NCBI GenBank assembly: GCA_963711725.1
Contig: CAVQFO010000003.1
Location: 1 to 24,124, forward strand
From: CAVQFO01 sp963711725
GTDB lineage: Bacteria > Pseudomonadota > Gammaproteobacteria > Nitrococcales > Aquisalimonadaceae
Direction: 5' to 3'
DNA length: 24,124 nucleotides
The translations under genes and the position numbers were made by a program. This document shows, piece by piece, positions 23,002-24,124 of the stretch. The notes under the pieces are model-generated. The model was not told the DNA's origin, searched no databases, and saw only the letters and a program-made list of their open reading frames with translations. Within the stretch, counting starts at the first letter, position 1. Every line of letters starts with the position of its first letter.

Positions 23002-23340
23002 CGGCTGCCGCCGGGACGGGCTGGCGAAGGTGTAACTCTTCCCGAAAAGTGACCGAGCCGGGTATATTGGACTACGCGAAAGGGATTGACTCCCAACGCC
23101 ACTGCGTCGCACAGCCCGCGGGACTCCCGCACACCTCCATGCCGAAGGAACCGGCCCGTGCACGTTGCGCCCGCGCAACCTGCTATTGCACGTCCGGAGA
23201 TCTGTGGAACGTCGCACAATCACAAGCATACGAACCGAGCTGCCGCCAAACTGACCGAGGCGAATATGCCGGCCGGTTACAACCACGGCGGATCTGTCCG
23301 TGTCGTCGGTACCGAGGTTCGTGGCGAGGAGGTATGACTC
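23002..23340. other. Intergenic region between lyase and LysR genes
   Basis: No gene is recognised. A perfect palindrome GTTGCGC-CC-GCGCAAC lies at 23164-23179 with weaker outer symmetry (GTGCA/TGCAC), a possible protein-binding site or hairpin. A TATATT at 23063-23068 could be a -10 element, but no matching -35 is seen. It does not contain the dyad found before ich. The LysR start has GAGGAGG eight bases upstream. Confidence 0.45.
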
Positions 23341-24124
23341 ATGGCACTGCACTTCGATTTGGCCGACATGCAGCTGATGGTCAACGTGGCCGGTGCGCAC
23401 AGCCTGACCAAGGGGGCGGAATACAGCTTTCTTTCCGTGCCCGCTGCGAGCAATCGGGTCAAGAACCTGGAAAGCCATCTCGGCACGGCACTCCTGTACC
23501 GGACCAGCCAGGGTGTGACCCTCACACCGTCCGGCGAGGCCTTCGTACGCCACGCCCGGGTGGTCTTGCGCCAGCTGGAGCATCTGCGCGGCGACATGCA
23601 GGAGTATGCCCATGGCATCAAGGGTTGCGTGCGCGTATGCGCAAATACCACGGCCATGAACGAGTTCATCCCCTCGGCGCTTGAGCGCTACCTGGTCGAT
23701 CACCCGGACGTGAACATCGAGCTACGTGAGCGCCTGAGCTACCAGGTGGTCAAGGCCGTCGCCGACGGCGTCGCGGATATTGGCGTGACGGCCCAGGATA
23801 GCGGTGGTGTCGGGATGAAATTCATTCCTTATCGCGTCGACCGGCTGGTGCTGGTGACCCATAGGGATCACCCCCTCGCGGCACAGGACGCCCACTATTT
23901 TGAAGACACCCTGGAATACGACTATGTCGGGTTGTTCGAGGCCAGCGCCATCCACTCGTTCCTCATGAAGGCCGCCGACGACCGGGGGCGGCTGCTTCGG
24001 GTGCGCGTGGAGGTCAGCAACTTCGAAGCGTCATGCCGGCTGATCGCCGCACAAGTCGGCATTGGGGTCATTCCCGAGTCCGCCGCCAAGCGCTACGTCA
24101 AGGACATGCCGCTGAAAATCATCG
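23341..24124 (+). CDS. LysR family regulator, truncated by window end
   Basis: The first 261 codons of a LysR-type regulator run open to the window edge. The N-terminal winged helix-turn-helix covers residues about 4-63 (LADMQLMVNVAGAHSLTKGAEYSFLSVPAASNRVKNLESHLG with LLYRTSQGVTLTPSGE). The coinducer-binding domain follows (GCVRVCANTTAMNEFIPSALERYL, DVNIELRERLSYQVVKAVADGVADIGV, LVTHRDHPLA, ASCRLIAAQVGIGVIPESAAKRY). The start at 23341 follows GAGGAGG. It is co-oriented with, and 339 bp beyond, the itaconate genes. Itaconate operons in Pseudomonas and Yersinia carry a LysR regulator (ItcR/RipR), so it is the likely regulator here, although this one sits downstream and in the same direction. Confidence 0.9.
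   Translation, partial: MALHFDLADMQLMVNVAGAHSLTKGAEYSFLSVPAASNRVKNLESHLGTALLYRTSQGVTLTPSGEAFVRHARVVLRQLEHLRGDMQEYAHGIKGCVRVCANTTAMNEFIPSALERYLVDHPDVNIELRERLSYQVVKAVADGVADIGVTAQDSGGVGMKFIPYRVDRLVLVTHRDHPLAAQDAHYFEDTLEYDYVGLFEASAIHSFLMKAADDRGRLLRVRVEVSNFEASCRLIAAQVGIGVIPESAAKRYVKDMPLKII

Noticed and set aside
22126..23703. A 525-codon open frame on the minus strand across ccl and the LysR start
   Set aside because: It is a GC-driven shadow of two well-recognised plus-strand genes and has no family features.

Overview
The window is GC-rich, densely coded DNA from a proteobacterium, most likely a gammaproteobacterium of an environmental and possibly salt-exposed kind. This is an inference from gene content: a BCCT-type osmolyte transporter, a ProP/MHS-like transporter, a DUF6515-SH3b exported protein, a multi-PAS GGDEF protein and a Pseudomonas-like itaconate operon. 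No rRNA, tRNA, CRISPR array or complete insertion sequence was seen.

Layout. Positions 1-4.7 kb hold a GAF-PAS-PAS-PAS-GGDEF diguanylate cyclase, a convergent flavin-reductase-like protein, an exported DUF6515-SH3b protein and a DUF1304 membrane protein. From 4.7 to 5.6 kb lie a decayed second DUF1304 copy and a small GIY-YIG nuclease gene, bracketed on both sides by inverted pairs of a 26-27 bp palindromic repeat. From 5.9 to 10.1 kb come a BCCT transporter, an Hsp20 chaperone and an alkylation-repair pair (Ada-AlkA fusion, then Ogt). A compact TIR-bounded element follows at 10.07-10.28 kb, then an MHS transporter, a MerR/cytochrome c pair divergent from a small membrane protein, and a second TIR-bounded element at 13.10-13.31 kb. 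From 13.7 to 17.1 kb are an MFS transporter, an SDR, a small membrane zinc-ribbon protein and a convergent Zn alcohol dehydrogenase.

The last 6.6 kb (17520-24124) is a tight operon: MaoC-type hydratase, acyl-CoA dehydrogenase, MmgE/PrpD protein, class III CoA-transferase, HpcH/HpaI lyase, then a LysR regulator cut by the window end. Content and nearly complete order match the Pseudomonas aeruginosa PA0877-PA0883 region for itaconate degradation: itaconate to itaconyl-CoA (Ict), to citramalyl-CoA (Ich), to acetyl-CoA plus pyruvate (Ccl). A 10/10 bp dyad with one mismatch sits just upstream of the first gene and is a candidate operator.

Two things stand out. First, the elements at 10.1 and 13.1 kb have unrelated terminal repeats and unrelated but self-complementary stems, yet share loop motifs in the same order plus a CCGAAGGG just after the stem; this looks like one structured element family. 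Second, five genes (GGDEF, BCCT, MHS, cytochrome c, alcohol dehydrogenase) are each broken by one extra G or C in a short G/C run, and each reads through perfectly when one base is removed. Homopolymer overcalls in the assembly are the simplest explanation.
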